NCBI GenBank assembly: GCA_947305835.1
Contig: CAMZEQ010000051.1
Span: forward strand, 1-5,789
DNA: 5,789 bases
Direction of reading: 5' to 3'
Origin: an uncultured Alphaproteobacteria bacterium
GTDB lineage: Bacteria > Pseudomonadota > Alphaproteobacteria > CAAHEQ01 > UBA3637
Part shown: positions 1-5,789 of the stretch, piece by piece
How positions within the stretch are numbered: position 1 is the first letter of the stretch
How the letters are laid out: each line of letters opens with the position of its first letter
The notes under the pieces: model-generated
Databases searched by the model: none
The model's input: only the letters and a program-made list of their open reading frames with translations
Told to the model about the DNA's origin: nothing
Translations under genes and position numbers: made by a program

Positions 1-1430
1 GGTACATCTCCTTTGGCTTTATTTGTTGGAACAAGTGCCAGCAAAACATCCATTTCTAAGGGGTTCCAAGCACGTTCCATTTGTTTGATTAATGTTTCTT
101 TTTTATCTAACCAAAGGGCGTCGGCATTCATAACAAAAAAACCATCGGCCCCTGTTGTTTTAAGTAAGGGAAGAGCTTTTTGTACGCCGCCCCCTGTTTC
201 CAGTGCTTGTTTTTCATCTGAAAAATGAATCTTATGTCCCTTTAATGCCTGATGAATCATTGTGCCGCAATAACAGGTATTAACCACGATATTTGTCATA
301 TGACGGGCATGATACAGAACATAATTAATTAAGCTTTTACCGTTTACTTGTACCAAGGGTTTTGGTTGATGATCTGTTAGTGTTTGCATGCGAACACCGC
401 GACCGGCTGCCAAAATCATGGCCGTTGTCAGATAATAAAACGGTTTAGGCACCAAAGGTTGATGGCGCATATTTTTATCCACGTATTTATCCAGCCATTT
501 TTTATAAGGTTTTAGTGCCCGTACATTCAAATGTTTTTCCAACATTTTCCATGAATCCGGAATGAAGTTTAAATATTTTTCCTTTTTGTCACGAATGGCC
601 AAGCGTGCAAAAATTCCGATGACTTTTGTGTGACGTTGCACGGCCAAAATTGCCCCCAAAATATGATTTTTCTTTGTATCTAAAATACCGACTTTATCCC
701 AATAGTAAGCCCATAATTTTTGATAAATCTTATCGGGCAGAGGGTGGCGTTCATCTTCCAATAATGAAATGACATCATACAAAAATCCGCCCCATCGTGC
801 ATCTTGGAAATCTAAAGCAGATAACGTTTCGTTTTGCTTTACCATCAAATTATCGGCGTGATAATCCAACAATACCATTGTTTTGGACATTTTTTGGATT
901 TTTTTATTCAATTTTTTCCATATTTTTTTAAATTGACCGATTGCTTTTACCGATAACCTTTTTCCTGTTAAGGCGGGGATATACCAATCGGTTAATAAAT
1001 TTTCCTCAAATGTCAAATAGCTGTCCGTATACGTGGGAATACATTCGGGTTTTTGAATGATTTTTTGTTGGATTTGAAAAAGAATATCTAATGCTTTTTG
1101 ATAATATAAAAAGATTTGATCGTTGTCGTTTGCAGCATAAATATCGGCTAAACTTTTTTGCCCCAAATCTTCCATTAAGATCAGACCGTGTGGGATATTT
1201 GCCTGATAAATATGCGGAACGCTGATGCCTTTTTTTTCCAATAATTTGTCGATTTTGCAAAATAAATCAGGGCGTTCATTGGCGGGGGAATCCATTAAAA
1301 TATAGGATTTTTTGCCGGATTGAATACGTGCGTATCGACGACCCGAAGCATCATGAGGTAACCATTTTAAATGCGGACGAGCAATCTTTGTTTTTTTTAA
1401 GAAAGCAGTAATTTCATGTTTTTGGGACAT
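1..1430 (-). CDS. Fused AmgK-type MurNAc/GlcNAc anomeric kinase and MurU-type nucleotidyltransferase (3' end cut by window)
   Basis: One uninterrupted frame of 476 visible codons holds two enzymes of peptidoglycan recycling. Residues 1-320 are an APH-fold sugar kinase of the AmgK family: nucleotide-loop motif DASGRRYAR at 27-35, LMEDLG near the hinge, catalytic loop DYHADN (D189, N194), and DFQDA (D207) in the DFG position. A short linker (about 321-337) leads into a sugar-1-phosphate nucleotidyltransferase: LAAGRGVRM (340-348), the PKPL motif (356-359), ETGGGVQKAL (411-420) and NADALW (435-440); the rest lies beyond base 1. In known systems AmgK makes MurNAc-alpha-1-phosphate and MurU converts it to UDP-MurNAc in the cytoplasm. 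The start ATG (1428-1430) lies 2 bp after the tsaE stop, with AAGGA six bases upstream, so co-translation is likely. Usually these are two proteins. The family is clear from motifs; the exact sugar substrate is inferred. The residue before catalytic D189 is Leu rather than the usual Arg. Confidence 0.9.
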   Translation of the reverse strand, partial: MSQKHEITAFLKKTKIARPHLKWLPHDASGRRYARIQSGKKSYILMDSPANERPDLFCKIDKLLEKKGISVPHIYQANIPHGLILMEDLGQKSLADIYAANDNDQIFLYYQKALDILFQIQQKIIQKPECIPTYTDSYLTFEENLLTDWYIPALTGKRLSVKAIGQFKKIWKKLNKKIQKMSKTMVLLDYHADNLMVKQNETLSALDFQDARWGGFLYDVISLLEDERHPLPDKIYQKLWAYYWDKVGILDTKKNHILGAILAVQRHTKVIGIFARLAIRDKKEKYLNFIPDSWKMLEKHLNVRALKPYKKWLDKYVDKNMRHQPLVPKPFYYLTTAMILAAGRGVRMQTLTDHQPKPLVQVNGKSLINYVLYHARHMTNIVVNTCYCGTMIHQALKGHKIHFSDEKQALETGGGVQKALPLLKTTGADGFFVMNADALWLDKKETLIKQMERAWNPLEMDVLLALVPTNKAKGDV

Positions 1431-1432
1431 TT

Positions 1433-1843
1433 TTAATCCTTTACTTCAATTTGACGCCCTTCGGATGTATTTGTAAAGGTGATATGAATCGCCTTATGTG
1501 GTAACAATGTTCCTATTTTTTCGGGCCACTCTATAAAACAAATACCGTCTGAAAAGGCATCTTCTATTCCGATTTCATAAGCTTCCTCAGGATTTTTTAA
1601 TCGATAAAAATCAAAATGATAGACAGTCCCTTTGGATGTATCATAGGTTTGCAACAATGTGAATGTCGGGCTGGGTATTTCAATTTCGGTATTTGTCAGC
1701 GCCTGAATGACTGCGCGCACAAAAACGGTCTTACCCATACCTAAGGTTCCGTTTAATGCAACAATCTCATGCCCTTTTAATGTTCGGGCAAATTGCCGGG
1801 CAAATCGGATGGTATCGGCTTCACACGCTGACAAGTACTTCAT
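1433..1843 (-). CDS. tsaE: TsaE, tRNA threonylcarbamoyladenosine (t6A37) biosynthesis ATPase
   Basis: A 136-residue protein of normal length for TsaE (YjeE), the P-loop ATPase that works with TsaB and TsaD to put threonylcarbamoyl on A37 of ANN-decoding tRNAs in the cytoplasm. Walker A is GTLGMGKT at 32-39; the family usually has Asp/Glu after the first Gly and Ala before the second, so Thr33 and Met36 are small departures while Lys38 and Thr39 are kept. SPTFTL (58-63), YHFDFYRL (75-82) and EWPE (105-108) are the other family signatures. The ATG overlaps the secB stop in an ATGA (1840-1843), and AGAGG lies about ten bases upstream inside secB, indicating translational coupling. In many alphaproteobacteria TsaE is adjacent or fused to the AmgK-like kinase; here they are separate but 2 bp apart. 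Confidence 0.95.
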   Translation of the reverse strand: MKYLSACEADTIRFARQFARTLKGHEIVALNGTLGMGKTVFVRAVIQALTNTEIEIPSPTFTLLQTYDTSKGTVYHFDFYRLKNPEEAYEIGIEDAFSDGICFIEWPEKIGTLLPHKAIHITFTNTSEGRQIEVKD

Positions 1844-2301
1844 TTGTTTTCTGCCTCTTTTGCATTTTGGGCTTTCTTTTGCTGATAAAGTCCCATAAAA
1901 TCAATCGGGTTGATTTGTAAAGCGGGAAGTCCGGCTTGTTGAATCATATTGCCGACGATTTGTCGAGCGTAGGGGAAAATCATGTGTGGAATTTCAACCA
2001 TTAAAACCGGTTCGCGTGCTTCATCCGGAATATCTAACGTAACCAAAGCGCCATAAGTTAATTCGCACAAAAAGACACTTTTCTGTGTTTCTTTATTGTC
2101 TGCTTTGACGCGAATGGTTAATTCAACCATATAATTTTTTTCGTTATTTGTTTTATTGGCTTTTAAATCTACATTGATGTTGATGAGAGGTGCTTCCTTG
2201 ATTTGCAATAAAGAAAGGGGCATGTCAGGGGCTTCAAAAGACATGTCTTTGACATATTGCATATTGATTTGAATTTGATTGGATGATTTATTTTCTGTCA
2301 T
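1840..2301 (-). CDS. secB: SecB protein-export chaperone
   Basis: A 153-residue protein matching SecB in length and sequence. SecB is a cytoplasmic homotetramer that holds precursor proteins unfolded and hands them to SecA for export. Signatures are YVKDMSFEAP (16-25), holding acidic residues D19 and E23 equivalent to the SecA-contacting residues of E. coli SecB; FLCELTYGAL (77-86), with E80 on the same surface; and IPHMIFPYAR (104-113) followed by NPIDFMGLY (131-139). The tail is charged and Lys-rich, as is common. The ATG at 2299-2301 has AGAGGAA about eight bases upstream. First gene of the leftward operon; its stop overlaps the tsaE start. SecB next to and divergent from a Tim44-like gene is a familiar alphaproteobacterial arrangement. 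Confidence 0.97.
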   Translation of the reverse strand: MTENKSSNQIQINMQYVKDMSFEAPDMPLSLLQIKEAPLININVDLKANKTNNEKNYMVELTIRVKADNKETQKSVFLCELTYGALVTLDIPDEAREPVLMVEIPHMIFPYARQIVGNMIQQAGLPALQINPIDFMGLYQQKKAQNAKEAENK

Positions 2302-2315
2302 TATTAAAATTCCTC

Positions 2316-2344
2316 TTGAAAAAAAGTTAAAATAAGCGTCTAAT
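2316..2344 (+). promoter_or_regulatory. Predicted sigma70-like promoter for the tim44-like/mltA/smr operon
   Basis: TTGAAA (2316-2321) and TCTAAT (2339-2344) are separated by exactly 17 bp; each box has one mismatch to the consensus. Initiation would fall near 2351, about 48 bases before the ATG at 2399. The -10 box sits in the loop of the inverted repeat at 2333-2351, so a repressor or other protein bound there would block it. Seen by eye; no transcription data. Confidence 0.55.
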
Positions 2345-2351
2345 ACGCTTA
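2333..2351. repeat. Inverted repeat in the secB / tim44-like divergent region (possible operator)
   Basis: TAAGCGT and ACGCTTA form a perfect 7-bp dyad around a 5-base centre (CTAAT). It overlaps the rightward -10 box and lies at the inferred start of both divergent transcripts, so neither RNA would carry the full hairpin. That favours a DNA-level operator over an RNA structure. On the minus strand the stem is followed by a T-rich run (TTTTAACTTTTTTT), so a weak terminator for leftward read-through is a second possibility. Confidence 0.45.
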
Positions 2352-2357
2352 AGTCAG

Positions 2358-2386
2358 ATCATACGAAATCTCAGATCAAAAGTAAA
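2358..2386 (-). promoter_or_regulatory. Predicted sigma70-like promoter for secB-tsaE-amgK/murU
   Basis: On the minus strand TTTACT (2386-2381) and TATGAT (2363-2358) are separated by exactly 17 bp, with two and one mismatches to consensus. Initiation would fall near 2351, leaving a leader of about 50 bases before the secB ATG. The -35 box overlaps the ribosome binding site of the divergent tim44-like gene (AAGGA at 2385-2389), so this 97-bp region is densely used. Seen by eye only. Confidence 0.5.
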
Positions 2387-2398
2387 GGAAAAAATAAA

Positions 2399-2953
2399 AT
2401 GCTGGAAAATATTTTACTATGGTTTTTATTGGGATATTTAGGGTGGAAATTATTGGTATGGTTTTGTCCGATACGCGCAAAGGTGATTGTGCGTTTTGAT
2501 CCGATGAAACAAGATATTGCCTTGCCAGATACTGTTATATCTGCCAAATTATTGCCAAAGGTTGCATTAGAGGCTTTATTTAAGGCACGCTTTGTACAAA
2601 TTACAACTGCCTATGCGGCAGATCAGCTGTCGGCCGTTCGTTCTTTCATGACAGACGCAGTATTTCAAACTTTTCAAACAGCAATCAAAAATCGTCAGGC
2701 TCAAGGTCATCATGTGGATTACAAATTGGTTGATTTTAAACGGGTGGATTTTGCCGAAACGAAGGGTGAAGATATGCATTGGGTCGATTTTGAAACGGAA
2801 CAAATCAACCTTTTAAAAGACAAAGAAGAAAAAATTATTGAGGGTGACCCCATGTATTTGTCGTTGGTTCGTGAACGTTGGTTGTTCAAATGGGATGAAA
2901 AATCGGGTTGGGTTTTATCGGCGGTAAAAAACGTGGAGGCTCATGCGGGTTAG
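2399..2953 (+). CDS. Tim44-like domain protein with N-terminal membrane anchor (TimA-like)
   Basis: A 184-residue protein. Residues 5-22 form one strongly hydrophobic, Trp-rich segment, a likely inner-membrane anchor. From about residue 55 the sequence follows the Tim44-like domain: ALEALFKARFVQITTAYAAD (56-75), a helix with FQTFQTAIKNR (89-99), then strands with VDFKRVDFAE and WVDFETEQI, ending in RERWLFKW (158-165) and WVLSAV (171-176). Related alphaproteobacterial proteins (TimA) are membrane-bound relatives of mitochondrial Tim44; their bacterial function is not settled. The Gly/Pro-rich linker usually found between anchor and domain is missing, making this a short member. The ATG has AAGGA nine bases upstream. 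First gene of the rightward operon, overlapping mltA by 11 bp. Confidence 0.85.
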   Translation: MLENILLWFLLGYLGWKLLVWFCPIRAKVIVRFDPMKQDIALPDTVISAKLLPKVALEALFKARFVQITTAYAADQLSAVRSFMTDAVFQTFQTAIKNRQAQGHHVDYKLVDFKRVDFAETKGEDMHWVDFETEQINLLKDKEEKIIEGDPMYLSLVRERWLFKWDEKSGWVLSAVKNVEAHAG

Positions 2954-3935
2954 AATTCTTCTTTTATGTTTGTTATTGTCGGCCTGTATCGGTGGGCGCG
3001 GCTTTCGTTTGACCGGCGTTTCATGGGAGGATATTCCGGGGTGGAAAAGTGATAATTTTCTCGAGGTTTTGCCGGCTATTTTGCGGACTTGTGAGCGGGC
3101 GCCTAAGGATATGGTGCGTTTTTGCCAAAAGTTGAATAATCATATACATGATGATAATGCGGGATTGCGAAAGTTTTTTGAACAAAATTTAAAGCCTTAT
3201 CAGGTGACATCTTATGGCTCAGCACAGGGTAAAATTACCGGTTATTATGAGGCAGAATTAACAGGATCCAGAAAACGTGAAAATGGTGCTCAAGTGCCTA
3301 TTTACGGTCTGCCGGAAAATTATAAGCCCGGACGCAAAACAGATACGCGGGAAGCCATTGAAAAACAGTGTGCAAATGCGCCGGTTATCGCTTGGGCGGA
3401 TGATCCTGTAGAATTGTTTATTGCTCAGGTACAAGGTTCAGGTCGTTTGACAACGCCGGAAGGTGAAGTAATCCACTTGGGGTATGCAGGCAATAACGGT
3501 TATCCTTTTACCGGTATAGGTACAATTTTAAAAAATGCCGGTATTACGGGTTTAAATTCTATGCCGCAGATTCGTCAATGGCTCCAGAATAATCCGACTC
3601 AAGCACAAAAATATATGCGTCAAAATAAACGCTATATTTACTTTCGCGAAATTCGGGGAGAAACGCCCTATGGTACGGCTGAGGTTGTTTTGACACCGGA
3701 ACGTTCTGTTGCTGTGGATACAACCTATATCCCGTTGCATACGTTGATGTTTTTAACAACGATCAAGCCTGATAGGAAGCCGGTCCGAAAGATGGTTGTA
3801 GCGCAAGATACCGGTGCGGCCATAAAAGGTCCTATTCGTGCAGATTATTTTTTTGGTCATGGTGAAAATGCTTTTCAAACGGCAGGTCAAATGCATCAAA
3901 TGGGCAGTTATTATTTATTGATTCCGAAGGATTAA
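2943..3935 (+). CDS. mltA: MltA, membrane-bound lytic murein transglycosylase A (lipoprotein)
   Basis: A 330-residue enzyme that cleaves the MurNAc-GlcNAc bond of peptidoglycan, leaving 1,6-anhydroMurNAc ends. A short signal peptide (residues 1-14) ends in lipobox LSAC with C15 as the predicted lipidated residue, so it should be anchored to a periplasmic membrane face. The MltA domain shows GYYEAEL (100-106), VPIYGLP (118-124), FIAQVQGSG (159-167) and YAGNNGYPF (181-189). The C-terminal 3D domain carries its three aspartates: D259 in VDTTYIPL, D289 in AQDTGAAIKG and D301 in ADYFFGHG. It is a little shorter than E. coli MltA. This ATG is the only possible start, because an in-frame TAA lies at 2925-2927 with no start codon between. 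GGAGG (2935-2939) is only 3 bases from the ATG, unusually close; the 11-bp overlap with the upstream gene suggests coupled translation. Confidence 0.96.
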   Translation: MRVRILLLCLLLSACIGGRGFRLTGVSWEDIPGWKSDNFLEVLPAILRTCERAPKDMVRFCQKLNNHIHDDNAGLRKFFEQNLKPYQVTSYGSAQGKITGYYEAELTGSRKRENGAQVPIYGLPENYKPGRKTDTREAIEKQCANAPVIAWADDPVELFIAQVQGSGRLTTPEGEVIHLGYAGNNGYPFTGIGTILKNAGITGLNSMPQIRQWLQNNPTQAQKYMRQNKRYIYFREIRGETPYGTAEVVLTPERSVAVDTTYIPLHTLMFLTTIKPDRKPVRKMVVAQDTGAAIKGPIRADYFFGHGENAFQTAGQMHQMGSYYLLIPKD

Positions 3936-3936
3936 A

Positions 3937-4323
3937 ATGGGCTATAAAATTTCGGATGAACGACTTTGGGATGAACTGAAACTTACTGTTTTAAATGAAA
4001 AAAATATCCATATTAGGGAAACACCCAAGCGTTTGCATGTGGTGCGGGCGATTGTACCGAAATTAGATAACGTGTTGGATTTACATGGTCAAACAATACA
4101 ACAAGCCTTTGATTCAACCGTAAATTTTTTGTCCAAGCACTATATTGCCGCAACACGGGAGGTTTTAATTGTTACAGGACGTGGAACGATGGGGCAGGGA
4201 TTGATTAAAAAAGAATTTGACGGGTGGCTTAAACATCCCAAAATACGACGTTATGTGCGTTCAACGGTTTGGCAAAATAAAGGCGGTGCCGTAAAAGTCG
4301 TATTAAAGAAAAATGTATTTTGA
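3937..4323 (+). CDS. Smr-domain protein (DNA/RNA endonuclease-like)
   Basis: A 128-residue protein that is mostly one Smr domain. The signatures are LDLHGQT (47-53), LIVTGRGT (77-84) ahead of LIKKEFDGWL, and the terminal GGAVKVVLK (about 116-124), equivalent to the GGxGx(Y/V)xxL end of the family. Smr domains have nicking-endonuclease activity or roles in mismatch repair, stalled-ribosome rescue or RNA metabolism in different proteins; which applies here cannot be read from sequence. It is shorter than many alphaproteobacterial relatives because the basic N-terminal linker is reduced. The ATG starts one base after the mltA stop, with GAAGGA five bases upstream, so it is the last gene of this operon. 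Smr after mltA is a recurrent alphaproteobacterial pairing. It converges on polA with only 22 bp between stops. Confidence 0.93.
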   Translation: MGYKISDERLWDELKLTVLNEKNIHIRETPKRLHVVRAIVPKLDNVLDLHGQTIQQAFDSTVNFLSKHYIAATREVLIVTGRGTMGQGLIKKEFDGWLKHPKIRRYVRSTVWQNKGGAVKVVLKKNVF

Positions 4324-4345
4324 CGTTTTTTGTTTGTTTAAGATA

Positions 4346-5789
4346 TCAATGGGCTTCCAGCCAATTATGCCCGATGCCGACTTCAACAATCAAAGGAACG
4401 GATAAGTTGACTACTTTTTCCATATTTTCTTTAATAATTTTTTTTGCCTCTTCGACATCTTTATCGGCAACTTCAAAAATTAATTCGTCATGTACTTGAA
4501 GCAGGGGATAGATATCCAATTTTGTTTGCTTTAAAACTTTAAATATGCGAATCATGGCCATTTTTATAATATCGGCAGCGCCCCCTTGAATAGGGGCATT
4601 GATAGCTGCTCTATGTGCAAATTGGCGTGTGGCTGAATTGTTTAATCCTTCAATGTAAATACGTCTGCCAAAAGGTGTTTGTACATAACCGTTTGCTTCG
4701 GCAAATTGGATTGTTTGTTCCATATATTTTTTTATTTCCGGATATTGGGCAAAGTAGGCTTCGATATATTGATTTGCCTGAGTACGAGAAATGCCCAAGT
4801 TTCGTGCTAATCCAAAAGCGGAAATGCCATAGATGATTCCAAAATTGACAGCCTTTGCCTGACGTCTTTGATCTGCGGTAATTTGTTCCAAGGGAATATT
4901 GAGAATTTGGCTGGCCGTACGTGCATGAATATCTTCACCGTGAAGAAAAGATTTTTTCAATTTTTGTACTTTGGCAACATCTGCGATTAATCTTAATTCA
5001 ATTTGTGAATAATCGGCTGACAATAATTGATAACCTGCACGCGCAACAAAAGCTTGTCGGATATTTTTTCCGTCCTCGGATCGTATAGGTATATTTTGTA
5101 AATTCGGATTGGATGAGGCCAATCGGCCTGTATTTGTTGCCGTTAAAGAATAAGTCGTATGAATGCGTTTATCTGATTGATTTCGTTTTAATAAATCATC
5201 GATATAGGTTGATTTTAATTTATTTAATACCCTGTATTCCAAAATTAATTTGACCAATTCATCATCTTCTTCGATGGCCAGTTTTTCCAAAACTTTTACA
5301 TCCGTTAGCCAATGGCCGGACGCTCCCTTCTTTCCACCTGGTAAGCCCCTTTGTTCAAATAAGATCGTACCCAATTGCGCCGGTGAATTGATATTAAATT
5401 CATCGGAAGTCAGAGCGTGAATTTTTTCCGATAAATGATTAATTTTTTGCGTAAAAGTTTCATCCAACTCTTTTAATTGAAATTCATCGGTTAAAATGCC
5501 CGTCTTTTCCATTTGAAAAAGTAAAGGAATTAAAGGTAAATCAATATCTCGATAAATGCCCCATAGTCCTTTTTTTTCTAGTTCTTCTTTTAAAATTCGA
5601 AACAATGAAAATAGAAAAGAAGCAAAGTATTTTTCATCGATATCGGATGGTTGAAAATAGCGTTGAATCAGGTTGGAAATATTACTTTGACTGTCTCCGT
5701 TTAAATTGTATTCCATTAACAAAATATCGTGATAGGGTTCGGATATTTGAATGTTTATGCCTGATAACAAATGAAGTGTTGATTTGACG
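4346..5789 (-). CDS. polA: DNA polymerase I, C-terminal part (5' end cut by window)
   Basis: The frame is open to the right edge, so about 480 residues of an enzyme usually near 900 are visible; the N-terminal 5' nuclease lies outside. Pol I fills gaps in repair and removes Okazaki primers. Counting from the TTG codon at 5770, the family-A polymerase core is complete: TATNTGRLASSNPNLQNIP (210-228), motif A DYSQIELR (D253), motif B RRQAKAVNFGIIYG (K306, F310, Y314) and motif C VHDELIFEV (H427, D428). Phe310 matches E. coli F762. The end of the 3'-5' exonuclease fold is visible, with Exo II-like Asp15 (in DILLMEY), but the Exo III Tyr-x3-Asp appears replaced by YFASF (48-52), and about 20 residues are missing before it. 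Proofreading is therefore probably lost. The true start is beyond base 5789; the TTG is internal. Convergent with the Smr gene. Confidence 0.97.
   Translation of the reverse strand, partial: VKSTLHLLSGINIQISEPYHDILLMEYNLNGDSQSNISNLIQRYFQPSDIDEKYFASFLFSLFRILKEELEKKGLWGIYRDIDLPLIPLLFQMEKTGILTDEFQLKELDETFTQKINHLSEKIHALTSDEFNINSPAQLGTILFEQRGLPGGKKGASGHWLTDVKVLEKLAIEEDDELVKLILEYRVLNKLKSTYIDDLLKRNQSDKRIHTTYSLTATNTGRLASSNPNLQNIPIRSEDGKNIRQAFVARAGYQLLSADYSQIELRLIADVAKVQKLKKSFLHGEDIHARTASQILNIPLEQITADQRRQAKAVNFGIIYGISAFGLARNLGISRTQANQYIEAYFAQYPEIKKYMEQTIQFAEANGYVQTPFGRRIYIEGLNNSATRQFAHRAAINAPIQGGAADIIKMAMIRIFKVLKQTKLDIYPLLQVHDELIFEVADKDVEEAKKIIKENMEKVVNLSVPLIVEVGIGHNWLEAH

Noticed and set aside
13..228. 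Plus-strand open frame of 71 codons
   Set aside because: It lies opposite the nucleotidyltransferase half of the fused gene, whose minus-strand reading shows clear family motifs; the plus-strand product looks like nothing known.
1..470. Separate murU gene starting at the internal ATG at 468-470
   Set aside because: The kinase frame continues into it with no stop, and there is only a weak ribosome binding site before that ATG. Internal initiation is possible but not needed to explain the sequence.
1006..1260. Minus-strand open frame of 84 codons
   Set aside because: It is in a different frame from the kinase, which reads through this stretch without stops and contains the LMEDLG motif; the alternative product has no recognisable feature.
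3552..3759. Two minus-strand open frames opposite mltA
   Set aside because: They are shadows of mltA, which has continuous family motifs across this stretch.
4293..4340. Terminator between the Smr gene and polA
   Set aside because: There is a T-rich run (4326-4339) and a weak AAAAGTC / GAC-G-TTTT pairing with a bulge and a long loop, but no GC-rich stem. Not strong enough to call in either direction.
5768..5770. TTG at 5768-5770 as the start of polA
   Set aside because: The frame stays open upstream, and the residues before it (VKSTLH) fit the exonuclease-like region; the protein is simply truncated by the window.

Overview
This window is a compact, AT-rich stretch of bacterial chromosome, most likely from an alphaproteobacterium. 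The main grounds are a Tim44-like membrane protein next to mltA and an Smr-domain gene, all divergent from secB, plus a TsaE / sugar kinase / nucleotidyltransferase cluster. This neighbourhood is familiar from alphaproteobacteria. The low GC content and shortened proteins (Tim44-like, Smr, MltA) suggest a reduced or host-associated lineage, for example Holosporales-like or an uncultured gut group. That placement is inference.

Layout: positions 1-2301 carry a leftward operon read secB > tsaE > amgK-murU. SecB and TsaE overlap by 4 bp, and TsaE is followed after 2 bp by one long open frame that runs off the left edge. That frame joins an AmgK-type sugar kinase to a MurU-type nucleotidyltransferase in a single polypeptide. 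Positions 2302-2398 are the divergent control region, with two good sigma70-like promoters facing each other across a 7-bp inverted repeat. Positions 2399-4323 carry a rightward operon: Tim44-like protein > mltA > Smr-domain protein, with overlapping or nearly touching genes. Positions 4346-5789 hold the C-terminal half of DNA polymerase I (polA) on the minus strand, convergent with the Smr gene and cut by the right edge. There is no gene-free stretch over 300 bases, no RNA gene, no mobile element and no CRISPR array.

How it fits together: the theme is cell-envelope upkeep. SecB delivers precursors to the Sec machinery. MltA is a lipoprotein lytic transglycosylase that cuts peptidoglycan into anhydro-muropeptides. 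AmgK and MurU return recovered MurNAc to UDP-MurNAc through MurNAc-1-phosphate, bypassing the fosfomycin-sensitive de novo step. TsaE serves tRNA t6A modification. The most noteworthy points are the in-frame AmgK-MurU fusion, the face-to-face promoters, the apparently lost Exo III motif of the polymerase I proofreading domain, and the short Tim44-like protein that lacks the usual linker.
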